Assembly (NCBI RefSeq): GCF_040706535.1
Contig: NZ_JAPDRJ010000001.1
Coordinates: forward strand, 1,984,001-2,048,000
Source of the DNA: Lentisalinibacter orientalis
Lineage (GTDB): Bacteria; Pseudomonadota; Gammaproteobacteria; Steroidobacterales; Woeseiaceae
Length of the DNA: 64,000 nt
Reading direction: 5' to 3'
In this document: in pieces, positions 42,269-51,504 of the stretch
Position numbering within the stretch: the first letter of the stretch is position 1
How the letters are laid out: each line of letters starts with the position of its first letter
The notes under the pieces: model-generated
Databases searched by the model: none
What the model saw: the letters and a program-made list of their open reading frames with translations, nothing else
What the model was told of the DNA's origin: nothing
Position numbers and translations under genes: made by a program

Positions 42269-43729
42269 ATGCGCATAGCGAAGGAAGCGCTCACTTTCGA
42301 CGACGTCCTCCTGCAGCCGGATTATTCCGAGGTGCTGCCGAGGCAGGTCAGCCTGGCCACCCGGCTGACCCGGGAGATCCCGATAAACATTCCGCTGACC
42401 TCGGCGGCCATGGACACGGTCACCGAGGGACGCCTCGCGATCACCATCGCCCAGGAAGGCGGCATCGGCATCATCCACAAGAACATGACGGCGGAGGAGC
42501 AGGCCCGCCAGGTGGTGCTGGTCAAGAAATACGAGAGCGGCGTCATCTCCGACCCCATCACCGTATCGCCGGATCTCACCATCCGTGAGGTGATGGAGCT
42601 CACCCGGTCGAAGAACATCTCCGGCGTGCCGGTGGTGGACGGCGACGAGACCGTGGGCATCGTCACCAATCGGGACCTGCGCTTCGAGACGAAGCTGGAC
42701 GCCGCCGTCTCCTCGGTGATGACGCCGAAGGACAAGCTGGTCACCGTGCGCGAGGGTGCCGGCAAGGAGGAGGTTCTGTCCCTGCTGCACAAGCACCGCA
42801 TCGAGAAGGTGCTGGTGGTGGACGACGACTTCCGCCTGCGCGGCATGATCACCGCCAAGGACTTCCAGAAAGCCACCGACTTCCCGCTGGCCTGCAAGGA
42901 CGAGCGCGGCGCGCTGCGCGTCGGCGCCGCGGTGGGCACGGGCGCGGACACCGAGGAACGCGTGGAGCTGCTGGTGAAGAGCGGCGTGGACGTGATCGTC
43001 GTCGACACCTCGCACGGCTTCTCCCGGGGCGTGCTCGACCGCGTCTCCTGGATCAAGCAGCATTATCCGGACACCCAGGTCATCGGCGGTAACGTCGTCA
43101 CGGCTGAGGCCGCGCTGGCGCTGGTGGAAGCCGGCGCCGACGCCGTGAAGGTGGGCATCGGCCCGGGCTCCATCTGCACCACGCGGGTGGTGGCGGGCGT
43201 CGGCGTGCCGCAGATCTCCGCCGTGGCCGAAGTGGCCAATGCGCTCGCGCCGAGCGGGGTACCGCTCATCGCCGACGGCGGCATCCGCTATTCCGGCGAC
43301 ATCGCCAAGGCGCTGGTGGCCGGCGGCTACTGCGTGATGATCGGCGGGCTGTTCGCCGGCACCGAGGAGTCGCCGGGCGAGGTGGAGCTCTACCAGGGCC
43401 GCTCCTACAAGTCCTACCGGGGCATGGGCTCCATCGCGGCGATGGCGAAGGGCTCGAAGGACCGCTACTTCCAGGACGCCACCGAGGAACTGGAGAAGCT
43501 GGTGCCGGAAGGCATCGAGGGCCGGGTGCCGTACAAGGGCAGCATCGTCGCCATCGTCCACCAGCTGATGGGCGGCGTGCGCGCGGCCATGGGCTACACC
43601 GGCTGCAGCTCCATCGACGAGATGCGCACCAAGCCCCAGTTCGTACGCATCACCGGCGCGGGCATGCGCGAGAGCCACGTCCACGACGTCGCGATCACGA
43701 AGGAAGCCCCGAACTACCGCACCGAGTGA
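42269..43729 (+). CDS. guaB: IMP dehydrogenase
   Basis: 486 residues. Begins MRIAKEALTFDDVLLQP; the two CBS domains (about 95-210) are inserted in the TIM barrel; the catalytic cysteine lies in GIGPGSICTTR and the flap in YRGMGS. It catalyses IMP to XMP, the first step of GMP synthesis, and is followed by guaA after seven bases. ATG 42269 is the conserved start. Confidence 0.97.
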   Translation: MRIAKEALTFDDVLLQPDYSEVLPRQVSLATRLTREIPINIPLTSAAMDTVTEGRLAITIAQEGGIGIIHKNMTAEEQARQVVLVKKYESGVISDPITVSPDLTIREVMELTRSKNISGVPVVDGDETVGIVTNRDLRFETKLDAAVSSVMTPKDKLVTVREGAGKEEVLSLLHKHRIEKVLVVDDDFRLRGMITAKDFQKATDFPLACKDERGALRVGAAVGTGADTEERVELLVKSGVDVIVVDTSHGFSRGVLDRVSWIKQHYPDTQVIGGNVVTAEAALALVEAGADAVKVGIGPGSICTTRVVAGVGVPQISAVAEVANALAPSGVPLIADGGIRYSGDIAKALVAGGYCVMIGGLFAGTEESPGEVELYQGRSYKSYRGMGSIAAMAKGSKDRYFQDATEELEKLVPEGIEGRVPYKGSIVAIVHQLMGGVRAAMGYTGCSSIDEMRTKPQFVRITGAGMRESHVHDVAITKEAPNYRTE

Positions 43730-43736
43730 GCCGCCG

Positions 43737-45311
43737 ATGTCACGGGACATCCATGCGCACCGCATCCTGATCGTCGACTTCGGCTCCCAGTACACCCAGC
43801 TGATCGCCCGGCGCGTGCGTGAGGCGGGCGTCTACTGCGAGATCCACCCCTGGGACACGGACGAGGGCGAGATCCGCGATTACGGCGCCAGCGGCGTCAT
43901 CCTCTCCGGCGGCCCCGAGTCCGTGAACCTGGACGACCCGCCGCGGGCGCACGAGGCGTTGTTCGATCTCGGTGTGCCGGTGCTCGGCATCTGCTACGGC
44001 ATGCAGGCCATGGCGGCCCAGCTGGGCGGCCGGGTGGAGGCCTCGGCCCAGCGGGAGTTCGGCTACGCCGAGATCCGGCCCGGCCGGTCGGAACTGCTGG
44101 CAGGACTCGCCGACGAGCACACCGCCGACGGCACGGCGGTGCTGAAGGTCTGGATGAGCCACGGCGACCGGGTCGAGGCGCTCCCGCCCGGCTTCGCTGC
44201 CGCGGCGTCCAGCGACAACTCGCCGCTGGCCGCCATGGAAGACCCCGAACGCCACTTCTACGGCCTGCAGTTCCACCCGGAGGTGACCCATACCCTGCAG
44301 GGCGAGCAGATCGTCTTCCGCTTCGTGCGCGACATCTGCGGCTGCCCGGGCGACTGGACGCCGGGCAACATCGTCGCCGACGCCATAGCCGCCGTGCGCG
44401 AGCAGGTGGGCGACGGCCGGGTGCTGCTGGGGCTCTCCGGCGGCGTGGACTCCTCGGTGGTGGCCGCGCTCCTGCACGAGGCCATCGGCGACCAGCTCGT
44501 CTGCGTATTCGTCGACCACGGCCTGCTGCGCCTGAACGAGGGCGACCAGGTCATGGACACGTTCGGCCGTCACCTCGGCGTGAACGTGATCCGCGTGAAT
44601 GCCGCCGAGCGCTTCTTCGCGGCGCTGGAAGGCGTTGCGGATCCGGAGGAGAAGCGCAAGATCATCGGCCGCGAGTTCATCGCCGTCTTCGACGAGCAGG
44701 CCCGCGAGCTCGCGGGCATCGACTGGCTGGCCCAGGGTACGATCTACCCGGACGTGATCGAATCCGCCGGCGCGAAGACCGGCAAGGCCCACGTCATCAA
44801 GTCCCACCACAACGTGGGCGGCCTGCCCGAGAAGATGAACCTGAAGCTCGTGGAGCCGCTGCGTGAGCTGTTCAAGGACGAGGTGCGGCGCATCGGCGTG
44901 GAACTCGGCCTGCCGCGGGAGATGGTCTACCGCCACCCCTTCCCCGGCCCCGGCCTCGGCGTGCGCATCCTGGGCGAGGTGAAGCGGGAATACGCCGCAC
45001 TCCTGCAGCGCGCGGACGAGATATTCATCTCCGAGCTGCGCGCCCACGACCTCTACGACAGGACCAGCCAGGCCTTCGCCGTGTTCCTGCCGGTACGCTC
45101 CGTCGGCGTCATGGGCGACGGGCGGCGCTACGACTGGGTGATAGCGCTGCGTGCGGTCGAGACCATCGATTTCATGACCGCCCGCTGGGCGCACCTGCCG
45201 TATGAGTTCCTGGAACGGGTGTCGCTCAGGATCATCAACGAGGTGGACGGCATCTCCCGGGTCACCTACGACATCTCCGGCAAGCCGCCGGCGACGATCG
45301 AGTGGGAGTAG
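43737..45311 (+). CDS. guaA: GMP synthase (glutamine-hydrolysing)
   Basis: 524 residues. Class I glutamine amidotransferase domain (GICYGMQAM with the catalytic Cys, and FHPEVTHT with His/Glu), ATP-pyrophosphatase domain with LSGGVDSSVVAALLH, and the C-terminal dimerisation domain ending NEVDGISRVTYDISGKPPAT. It converts XMP to GMP. Forms the guaBA operon. Confidence 0.97.
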   Translation: MSRDIHAHRILIVDFGSQYTQLIARRVREAGVYCEIHPWDTDEGEIRDYGASGVILSGGPESVNLDDPPRAHEALFDLGVPVLGICYGMQAMAAQLGGRVEASAQREFGYAEIRPGRSELLAGLADEHTADGTAVLKVWMSHGDRVEALPPGFAAAASSDNSPLAAMEDPERHFYGLQFHPEVTHTLQGEQIVFRFVRDICGCPGDWTPGNIVADAIAAVREQVGDGRVLLGLSGGVDSSVVAALLHEAIGDQLVCVFVDHGLLRLNEGDQVMDTFGRHLGVNVIRVNAAERFFAALEGVADPEEKRKIIGREFIAVFDEQARELAGIDWLAQGTIYPDVIESAGAKTGKAHVIKSHHNVGGLPEKMNLKLVEPLRELFKDEVRRIGVELGLPREMVYRHPFPGPGLGVRILGEVKREYAALLQRADEIFISELRAHDLYDRTSQAFAVFLPVRSVGVMGDGRRYDWVIALRAVETIDFMTARWAHLPYEFLERVSLRIINEVDGISRVTYDISGKPPATIEWE

Positions 45312-45329
45312 GGCGAGCCGGGGTCGCCG

Positions 45330-46502
45330 CTAGTCTTCGTCGCGCGGCTCGAGGATCTCCGGCGTGAGGTCGGCTATGGAAGTGCAGGCCGTGAGCGCCA
45401 TCGACACCTTCATCTCGGCCTGGAAGGTCTTCAGCAGCGCTCGCAGCCCCGCCTCGCCCCGGCCGGCCACCGCCCAGATCCAGGGCCGGCCGATCAGCGC
45501 CGCCTTCGCGCCGCTGGCCAGCGCGCGCACCACGTCCTGGCCGTTTCGCACGCCGCTGTCCACCAGTACCTCGGTCCTGTCGCCGGCGGCCTCGACCACC
45601 CGCGGCAGCATGTTGATGGTGGAGGAGACGCCGTCGAGCTGACGGCCGCCGTGGTTGGAGACGATCACCGCATCGGCGCCGGCCTCCGCCGCCGCCACCG
45701 CGTCCTCCGGACTCAGCACGCCCTTGATCACGATGCGCCCGTCCCAGATGGAGCGCAGCCACTCGATGTCCTTCCACGTGACGGCGGGGTCGAACTGGGA
45801 ATCCACCCACTCGCGGAAGTCGTCCGGCGTGGATGCCTTCGGCACATACTCGGTCAGATTGCCGAACACGTGCGGTTTGCCGTTCACGCCCACGTCCCAG
45901 GCCCAGCGGGGATGCAGCAGGATCTCGCCGAGCTTGCCGCGCAACTTGCCCCACAGCCCGGTGCCGCCGCTGAGCCCGTTGCGCACGTCCCGGTAGCGGG
46001 CGCCCACCACGGCCAGGTCCACGGTGAATACCAGCGTCCGGCAACCGGCGGCGCCGGCCCGCTGCACGAGCTCCCTGACGTGGCCCCGGTCGCGCATCAT
46101 GTAGAGCTGGAACCAGAAGGGACGCCGTGCCGCCTCCGCCACTTCCTCGACGGAGCAGATGCCCACGGTGGAGTGGCAGAAGGGGACGCCGAGGGCGTCG
46201 GCCGCGCGCACCGCCTGCACCTCACCGCGGCGCGCCATCATGCCGGCGAGGCCCACCGGCGCGAGCGCCACCGGCATGGTCCACTGCTCGCCCAGCAGTT
46301 CGATGCCGGTCTCGATGCGGGAGACGTCCCGCAGCACCCGCTGCTTCACGCCCAGCGCCCGGAAGTCGGCGACATTCTTCGCGAGTGTCACCTCGTCGTA
46401 GGCGCCGCCGTCGATGTAGTCGAACAGGAAGCGCGGGAGCCGCTGCTCGGCGAGGCGGCGGTAGTCCTCGGTGGAGGCGGGCGCGAGTCGCAGGGTGCCC
46501 AT
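45330..46502 (-). CDS. lldD: FMN-dependent L-lactate dehydrogenase (LldD family)
   Basis: 390 residues, full-length alpha-hydroxy-acid oxidase/dehydrogenase. N-terminal FLFDYIDGGAYDEVTL, FMN-binding MPVALAPVGLAGMMARRGE, YMMRDRG, and the active-site SNHGGRQLDG with the catalytic His and an Arg. The loop of about residues 175-215 fits a membrane-associated respiratory LldD, which sends electrons to quinones. Good AGGAGA site before ATG 46502. The exact 2-hydroxy acid substrate is not proven. Confidence 0.9.
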   Translation of the reverse strand: MGTLRLAPASTEDYRRLAEQRLPRFLFDYIDGGAYDEVTLAKNVADFRALGVKQRVLRDVSRIETGIELLGEQWTMPVALAPVGLAGMMARRGEVQAVRAADALGVPFCHSTVGICSVEEVAEAARRPFWFQLYMMRDRGHVRELVQRAGAAGCRTLVFTVDLAVVGARYRDVRNGLSGGTGLWGKLRGKLGEILLHPRWAWDVGVNGKPHVFGNLTEYVPKASTPDDFREWVDSQFDPAVTWKDIEWLRSIWDGRIVIKGVLSPEDAVAAAEAGADAVIVSNHGGRQLDGVSSTINMLPRVVEAAGDRTEVLVDSGVRNGQDVVRALASGAKAALIGRPWIWAVAGRGEAGLRALLKTFQAEMKVSMALTACTSIADLTPEILEPRDED

Positions 46503-46577
46503 GCTGGTCTCCTGTGGCGGATGTAAGGCGGGACGCAGAGGGCAAACTTAGCCAAAAGCGCTACCATCAACAAGGCA

Positions 46578-47084
46578 ATGGACGAGACGACGGACAGCAT
46601 CGAGAGAACGGACGAGGCCATGATGCGCCTCGCCATCGCCGAGGCGCGGGAGGCCGAGCGTCTCGGCGAGGTGCCGGTGGGCGCCGTCATCGTGAAGGAC
46701 GACGAGATCGTCGGCCGGGGACGCAACACGCCCATCGGCTCCTGCGATCCCACGGCCCACGCGGAGATCGGCGCCTTGCGGGAGGCGGCGCATCGGCTGG
46801 GCAACTACCGGCTGACCGGCACCACGCTCTATGTGACGCTGGAGCCGTGCATCATGTGCGCGGGCGCCATGCGTCATGCGCGGGTCGAGCGCCTGGTTTT
46901 CGGTGCCGCCGATCCCAAGAGCGGCGTGGCCGGCACGGTGGTGGATCTGTGCCGCGGCCCCGGCGCCAACCACGACCTGGAAGTCACGGGCGGCGTGCTG
47001 GCGGAGGAGTGCGGTGAGCTGCTGCGGGCGTTCTTCCGGGCCCGCCGGGGAACGGCCAGCGGCGAAGCCGAGACCGCCGGCTAA
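46578..47084 (+). CDS. tadA: tRNA-specific adenosine deaminase TadA
   Basis: 168 residues. Zinc-dependent deaminase motifs His61-Ala-Glu63 (TAHAEIGAL) and Cys91-x-x-Cys94 (EPCIMCAGAM). It makes inosine-34 in tRNA-Arg(ACG). ATG 46578 has AAGG upstream. Its TAA stop overlaps the TAG stop of the convergent mltF within the four bases CTAA. Confidence 0.95.
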   Translation: MDETTDSIERTDEAMMRLAIAEAREAERLGEVPVGAVIVKDDEIVGRGRNTPIGSCDPTAHAEIGALREAAHRLGNYRLTGTTLYVTLEPCIMCAGAMRHARVERLVFGAADPKSGVAGTVVDLCRGPGANHDLEVTGGVLAEECGELLRAFFRARRGTASGEAETAG

Positions 47085-48538
47085 TCGACCGCCGCCGCCT
47101 GCGACTCCTCGTCGCTACCGGTCTCGCCGGCGGATGCTTCCTCGCCGTCTTCCTGCGCGAGCACGGTACCGCCCTTGCGCTCCTGCTCACGCTGCTCGCG
47201 CTCGGTGAGCCAGCGGAGTATGTCGAGGTAGGTGCGCACGTTCTCCACGTACAGCACCGGCTCCCAGCCCCGGGCGTAGCCGTACATCAGCCGCGAATAC
47301 CACTTGCGCTGGGCCAGCAGCGGCAGCGTCTCGCTCACGTCGATCCAGGCGTCCGGGTTGCCGCCCTGGATCTCGACGATGCGCCGGGCGTCCATGAGAT
47401 GGCCGTAGCCCACGTTGTAGGCGGCCAGCGACATCCAGGTGCGGTCCGGTTCCTTGATGGAATCCGGCAGCCGCTGCTTGAGCCGGCGGAGGAAACGCGC
47501 CCCGCCGGAGATGCTCGACTCCGGATCCACCCGGTCCTCGATGCCGAGATAGTCCGCCGTCGCTTCGGTCAGCATCATGATGCCGCGCACGCCGGTGGGC
47601 GACACGGCGCCGGGCCGCCAGTGGGATTCCTGGTAGCCCATGGCGGCCAGCAGGCGCCAGTCGATGGCGTTCTCGTCGGCCGCCTCCTCGAACATCTCCC
47701 GGTAGCGGGGCAGACGCCGCTCGTAGTGGCGCATGAAGGCGCGGGTGCCCACGTAGTCGAACTTGTCCGTGTGGCCGTAGTAGCGCTCCAGGATGCGGGC
47801 GAGCCGGCCGCCCTGCTCCGTGCGCCGCAGGTACCGGTTGGCGGCTTCCACCAGGCTGTCGTCGGCGTCGGCCGGGAACGCCCAGGCGATGGGGTCGGCC
47901 ATCTCGAGATCCAGCGCCACGCGCAGCTCGGGGTGGTAGTTGCGGATGATGTTGAAATCCGTGGAGTCGGCCACCGTGTAGTCGATCTCGTCGGCGGCGA
48001 CGCTCATGAGCAGATCGGCCACCTCGGCGCTGCGCTCCTCGGTCCAGTTCAGCGCAGGGACTTCCTGCTGCAGCGACTCCAGCGTCTCCACGTGGCTGCT
48101 GCCCGCCATCACTGCGATGCGCCCGTCGGTCAGCTCTTCCACGCTGCGGGGTTTGCCGGTGCCGAGGCGGTAGATCAGATGCTGCGTCACCTCGTGATAC
48201 GGGATGCTGAACTGCACCTGTTCCTTGCGGGACTCGGTCACCGAGAGCCCCGCGGCTGCCATGTGCGCCTCGCCGGCGGCGATGGTGGGGATGATCTGGT
48301 CGAAGCTGTCCACCGCCGTGATCTTCAGCTCCACGCCGAGGCTGTCGGCGAAGCCTTTCACCAGGTCGTACTCCGGCCCGACGGGGCCGTTGACGCCGAT
48401 GTAGTACGCGGTGGGGCTGTTGCGGGTGACAACGCGCAGCTCGCCGAGTGTCTTCACCTGCTCGAGCTGGGGCGGGAGTTCCTGGCAGGTGCCGAGGAGT
48501 GCCGCGATCGCCAGATAGATGAGGATTCTGATGATCAT
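47081..48538 (-). CDS. mltF: Membrane-bound lytic murein transglycosylase F
   Basis: 485 residues. Lipoprotein-like signal (about 1-17, LLGTC with Cys18), an amino-acid-binding-protein-like N-terminal domain (about 30-255), and a C-terminal lytic transglycosylase domain with LAAMGYQESHW (catalytic Glu), TGVRGIMML and YNVGYGHLMDARRI. It cleaves murein glycan strands. ATG 48538 was preferred over an upstream ATG (48565) because it has AAGGAG at good spacing and directly starts the signal peptide. Confidence 0.94.
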   Translation of the reverse strand: MIIRILIYLAIAALLGTCQELPPQLEQVKTLGELRVVTRNSPTAYYIGVNGPVGPEYDLVKGFADSLGVELKITAVDSFDQIIPTIAAGEAHMAAAGLSVTESRKEQVQFSIPYHEVTQHLIYRLGTGKPRSVEELTDGRIAVMAGSSHVETLESLQQEVPALNWTEERSAEVADLLMSVAADEIDYTVADSTDFNIIRNYHPELRVALDLEMADPIAWAFPADADDSLVEAANRYLRRTEQGGRLARILERYYGHTDKFDYVGTRAFMRHYERRLPRYREMFEEAADENAIDWRLLAAMGYQESHWRPGAVSPTGVRGIMMLTEATADYLGIEDRVDPESSISGGARFLRRLKQRLPDSIKEPDRTWMSLAAYNVGYGHLMDARRIVEIQGGNPDAWIDVSETLPLLAQRKWYSRLMYGYARGWEPVLYVENVRTYLDILRWLTEREQREQERKGGTVLAQEDGEEASAGETGSDEESQAAAVD

Positions 48539-48621
48539 CAATCTCCTTCGTCGCCCGACCGCCATCTTCTGCTTGCTCTTGGCGGCGGCGGACGCATCGC
48601 CGTGTCCCCGGCCGTATCTCC

Positions 48622-48627
48622 ATTATA
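48622..48627 (-). promoter_or_regulatory. Putative -10 element for mltF
   Basis: Perfect TATAAT on the minus strand, giving a leader of about 77 bases before the mltF ATG. No convincing -35 is seen at 16-18 bases. Confidence 0.35.
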
Positions 48628-48760
48628 GGCGCCACACGCGGCCGCGGCTTGACAGCCGTCTCACACGTGACCATGATCCGCAGCCCATTCCCGGCAAAGC
48701 GGCAACCGGGCGCGGCCTGCCCCGAAAACGTGCAATGGGGCGGTGCGGCACCTAACCTGT

Positions 48761-48769
48761 TGATATGAT
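48761..48769 (+). promoter_or_regulatory. Putative extended -10 promoter of tRNA-Ser
   Basis: TGATATGAT provides an extended -10 (TGn plus TATGAT, 5 of 6). Transcription would start about 20 bases before the tRNA. No clear -35. Confidence 0.45.
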
Positions 48770-48796
48770 TAGGCCGCTGATCCGCATTTCAAGTAC

Positions 48797-48886
48797 GGAG
48801 GGGTGCCGGAGTGGTCGAACGGGCCTGACTCGAAATCAGGTGTGCGCGTAAGCGTACCGTGGGTTCGAATCCCACCCCCTCCGCCA
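48797..48886 (+). tRNA. tRNA-Ser (anticodon CGA)
   Basis: 90 bases, class II tRNA. Acceptor GGAGGGG pairs with CCCCTCC, D-arm GCCGGAGTGG, anticodon loop ACTCGAA (anticodon CGA, reading UCG), long variable arm, T-arm GGGTTCGAATCCC and an encoded CCA. An integrase gene follows 150 bases downstream, so the 3' part is the likely attachment site. Confidence 0.96.
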
Positions 48887-49035
48887 TCCCCCCTATTCCA
48901 AGCAGTTCCATAGTGATCCAAGGAATTGCACTTTTCCCCCAAAAAAATAGGCTAGATTCGCACTTCCTCTTACGAGAACGTCCGAGGAGATCCTGTACAA
49001 TCAAATCTCCGAGTATGGGTAAGAGGATGGAGAGC

Positions 49036-50277
49036 ATGGCCAGAACACGGAATCGACTCTCAGCGCGGCAGGCGAGCACCCTCACCGAGCCCGGCATGTA
49101 CGCCGATGGCGGCAACCTGTACCTGCAGGTGAGCCGCTGGGGGACGAAAAGCTGGGTCTTCCGCTACCGCAGGGGCGGCAAGGCGCACGATATGGGCTTG
49201 GGATCTGCGGAGGATGTATCCCTGAAACGCGCGCGGGAGAGGGCCCAAGAGTACCGCCTGATGCTGATCGACGGACTGGATCCCCTGGACCAGCGGCGCA
49301 AGGGCGAGCTGCGGGCACGGCTGGAAGATGCCCGCTCACTGACGTTCCGAGACTGCGCCGAGCGGTACATCGCCACGAATGAGGCCGGCTGGCGCAACGA
49401 GAAGCACGGCAAGCAGTGGCACGCCACGTTGCAGGCGTATGCCTACCCCATCATCGGGGACATTCCAGTAGCAGACGTGGACACCGGGCTAGTCATGCGG
49501 GTGCTGGAACCGATCTGGGCCGAGAAGACGGAAACGGCTACACGGGTCCGGGGGAGGATCGAGCGCATTCTGTCGTGGGCGACGGTCCAGCAGTACCGTG
49601 AAGGCGACAACCCGGCCCGCTGGCGCGGCCACCTGGATCACCTGCTGCCGAAGCCCGGCAAGGTCAAGAGATCGCGCCACCATGCCGCGCTTCCGTATAC
49701 CGAGGTCGGGGAGTTCATGGGCGAGCTGCGCGAGCAGGAAGGCAATGCCGCCCGTGCGCTCGAGTTCGCCATCCTGACCGCGGCCCGTACTTCGGAGGTA
49801 CTGAATGCCACCTGGGCCGAGATCGACCGCAAGCGTAAGCTGTGGACCGTCCCGGCGGAGCGCATGAAAGCCGGCGAGCCGCACACGGTTCCGCTGTGCG
49901 ATCAGGCGGTGGCGGTGCTGAATTCGATGAGGGACGAGGACGAGCCCGACGGCTACATCTTCCCCGGCGCGAAGGAACGGAAGCCCCTGTCCAATATGGC
50001 CATGATTGCTGTGCTGCGGCGTATGGGACGATCCGACATCACGGTACACGGTTTCCGATCCACGTTCCGCGATTGGGCAGCCGAGCAGACCGCCTATCCC
50101 GCCGAGGTCGCTGAAATGGCATTGGCGCACATCGTGGGTGACAAGACGCAACAGGCGTATCTCCGTGCCAAGCTGCTGCCGAAGCGCCAGCGGATGATGC
50201 GCGATTGGTGCCGCCACTGTGCCAAAGCTGTGACCGCGGCGGTCGTTCCGCTACGACAGGGATCGAAGGGAGGGTGA
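49036..50277 (+). CDS. int: P4-type tyrosine integrase
   Basis: 413 residues from ATG 49036 (GGAG just upstream); in-frame ATGs at 49015 and 49027 are alternatives. N-terminal DUF4102-like arm-binding domain (GMYADGGNLYLQVSRWGTKSWVFRY), a core-binding domain and a catalytic domain with Arg251 (AARTSEVLNATW), Lys278, His338/Arg341 (VHGFRSTFRDWAAE), His365 (LAHIVGD) and nucleophile Tyr375. It catalyses insertion at and excision from the neighbouring tRNA-Ser. The catalytic set is complete, so it is probably active. Confidence 0.94.
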   Translation: MARTRNRLSARQASTLTEPGMYADGGNLYLQVSRWGTKSWVFRYRRGGKAHDMGLGSAEDVSLKRARERAQEYRLMLIDGLDPLDQRRKGELRARLEDARSLTFRDCAERYIATNEAGWRNEKHGKQWHATLQAYAYPIIGDIPVADVDTGLVMRVLEPIWAEKTETATRVRGRIERILSWATVQQYREGDNPARWRGHLDHLLPKPGKVKRSRHHAALPYTEVGEFMGELREQEGNAARALEFAILTAARTSEVLNATWAEIDRKRKLWTVPAERMKAGEPHTVPLCDQAVAVLNSMRDEDEPDGYIFPGAKERKPLSNMAMIAVLRRMGRSDITVHGFRSTFRDWAAEQTAYPAEVAEMALAHIVGDKTQQAYLRAKLLPKRQRMMRDWCRHCAKAVTAAVVPLRQGSKGG

Positions 50278-50321
50278 CAACGCTATAAGGCTCACCGAGA
50301 GAATGGTGAGCGGTTTCTGGT

Positions 50322-50421
50322 GATTAAAAGCGTCGGTTTGAAATTAAAAGTGTCGGGAGAAATAGATAACTTCCTTTTATTGCGAACGCGAAGGTTAAAA
50401 GTTCGTAATTAGAAGTGTCGG
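50322..50421 (+). repeat. Three direct repeats of consensus RATTARAAGYGTCGG after the integrase gene
   Basis: Copies at 50322-50336 (GATTAAAAGCGTCGG), 50342-50356 (AATTAAAAGTGTCGG) and 50407-50421 (AATTAGAAGTGTCGG). They lie in an A/T-rich 315-base stretch (50278-50592) with no gene. Possible binding sites for an element protein. Confidence 0.8.
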
Positions 50422-50592
50422 AGAGTGATTGAACGACGGCTATACTGAATAGAGCGGAAATCTGGAGTATCGTTTTCTGGGCGACCGCTATTGACGCGAA
50501 TCAGAAGCCAGTTCCAGCTGAGTGATGATTTCCGCTTTCGACCCATACCAGCCGGTCACAATTTCACTGAAACTTGTTTAAAAGGATCGAAT

Positions 50593-50853
50593 ATGGACTC
50601 GGACGATCGTCGACGAGGTGTTCATGGAGTAGTCGTCAGTCTGCTCGATACGGATGACGATTCGATTCGGGTCACACTTGATGATGTCGAAAACGATGGC
50701 GGCCAGCCAAGCACTTGGACTCATCGCGTATTCGTTACCAGCAAGTCTTACGACAAAGATTCGATAGAGAATCTCGACCTACCCGAAGACGAATACGCGG
50801 CGCTAGGCCACTATGTGCTTGCGCGGCTAAAGGCAATTCGAAACAACTCTTGA
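50593..50853 (+). CDS. Small acidic protein of unknown function
   Basis: 86 residues from ATG 50593, which has AAAGGA seven bases upstream. The frame is open from 50491, but the extra 34 residues have no ribosome site. The sequence is acidic (VVVSLLDTDDDSIRVTLDDVENDGG), looks like a small beta domain followed by a short helix (DEYAALGHYVLARLKAIR), and has no signal or membrane segment. No family recognised. It stands alone between integrase and the membrane-protein gene. Confidence 0.55.
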   Translation: MDSDDRRRGVHGVVVSLLDTDDDSIRVTLDDVENDGGQPSTWTHRVFVTSKSYDKDSIENLDLPEDEYAALGHYVLARLKAIRNNS

Positions 50854-51504
50854 GCGGCTGGTTCTGGCCGTTAGCGGAAGTTCGCTGTTTCCCAAACAAG
50901 ACGCTTGAGCGACCGCTTTCTGGATAATCGGCAATTCGCTCTTCGACGCTGTTTATTACAGATATCGCCAGCTAGAGTGACTATCAATCAATGAGTTGGA
51001 CGCGTTCTTCCGACAACGTTAATTACCAGAAGCCATACGCGAGCAGCATTCTGCTGCTTTAGGTCAGTTATCCACAGGCCGAAAGCCCAGTTCATTTATT
51101 GTTTTTAAATCAGGTACATAACGCGTCAATTTGTAGGGAAATCCTGTCAAATGCCGACTTTGTCTCAGGATCGGGCCTTTTGGAAGCAAATCTCCGGAAA
51201 ATCCTCCTATGAGAGACGCGATAAACCGAGGATTTTCCCCCTACGCTCAGGTATCGGAAGCTCGCACAGCTGCAGGCCGATCTAAGTTCAGGCCAGCCCT
51301 ATGGCGATCGGCTATTTCGATTTCATTCAGAAAATCAGTCAGTTGTCGGCTGCGGCGAGCATCGGCCAGGGGATAGAACGAACCATAAAGCATCGATTCC
51401 TCAGAGCGGGATCAGGTCCGAGGATTCGCGGATTCAGCTTTGGAGTACCAATCGGCATGGCGGCGGCCTCATCCCCGCTGAAAGCGTGCACGCCTAGAGC
51501 GAGA
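50854..51504. other. Non-coding A/T-rich stretch with an inverted repeat
   Basis: About 650 bases without a convincing gene. It contains a perfect 11-bp inverted repeat, GGAAAATCCTC (51196-51206) and GAGGATTTTCC (51228-51238), separated by 21 bases. A single perfect DnaA-box sequence TTATCCACA is at 51068-51076. The 13-mer AGGATTTTCCCCC at 51229-51241 occurs again at 62229-62241, ahead of the other gene module of the element. Confidence 0.7.

Noticed and set aside
42242..43795. Long minus-strand open frames opposite guaB and guaA
   Set aside because: Translations rich in His/Val/Arg with no domain; antisense to highly conserved genes.
48649..48677. Plus-strand TTGACA with CATGAT as a promoter for tRNA-Ser
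   Set aside because: Perfect -35 but a poor -10, and 120 bases from the tRNA; the extended -10 at 48761-48769 is better placed.
51068..51076. Perfect DnaA-box sequence as a possible replication origin
   Set aside because: Only a single copy, with no cluster of boxes and no adjacent replication gene; it can occur by chance.
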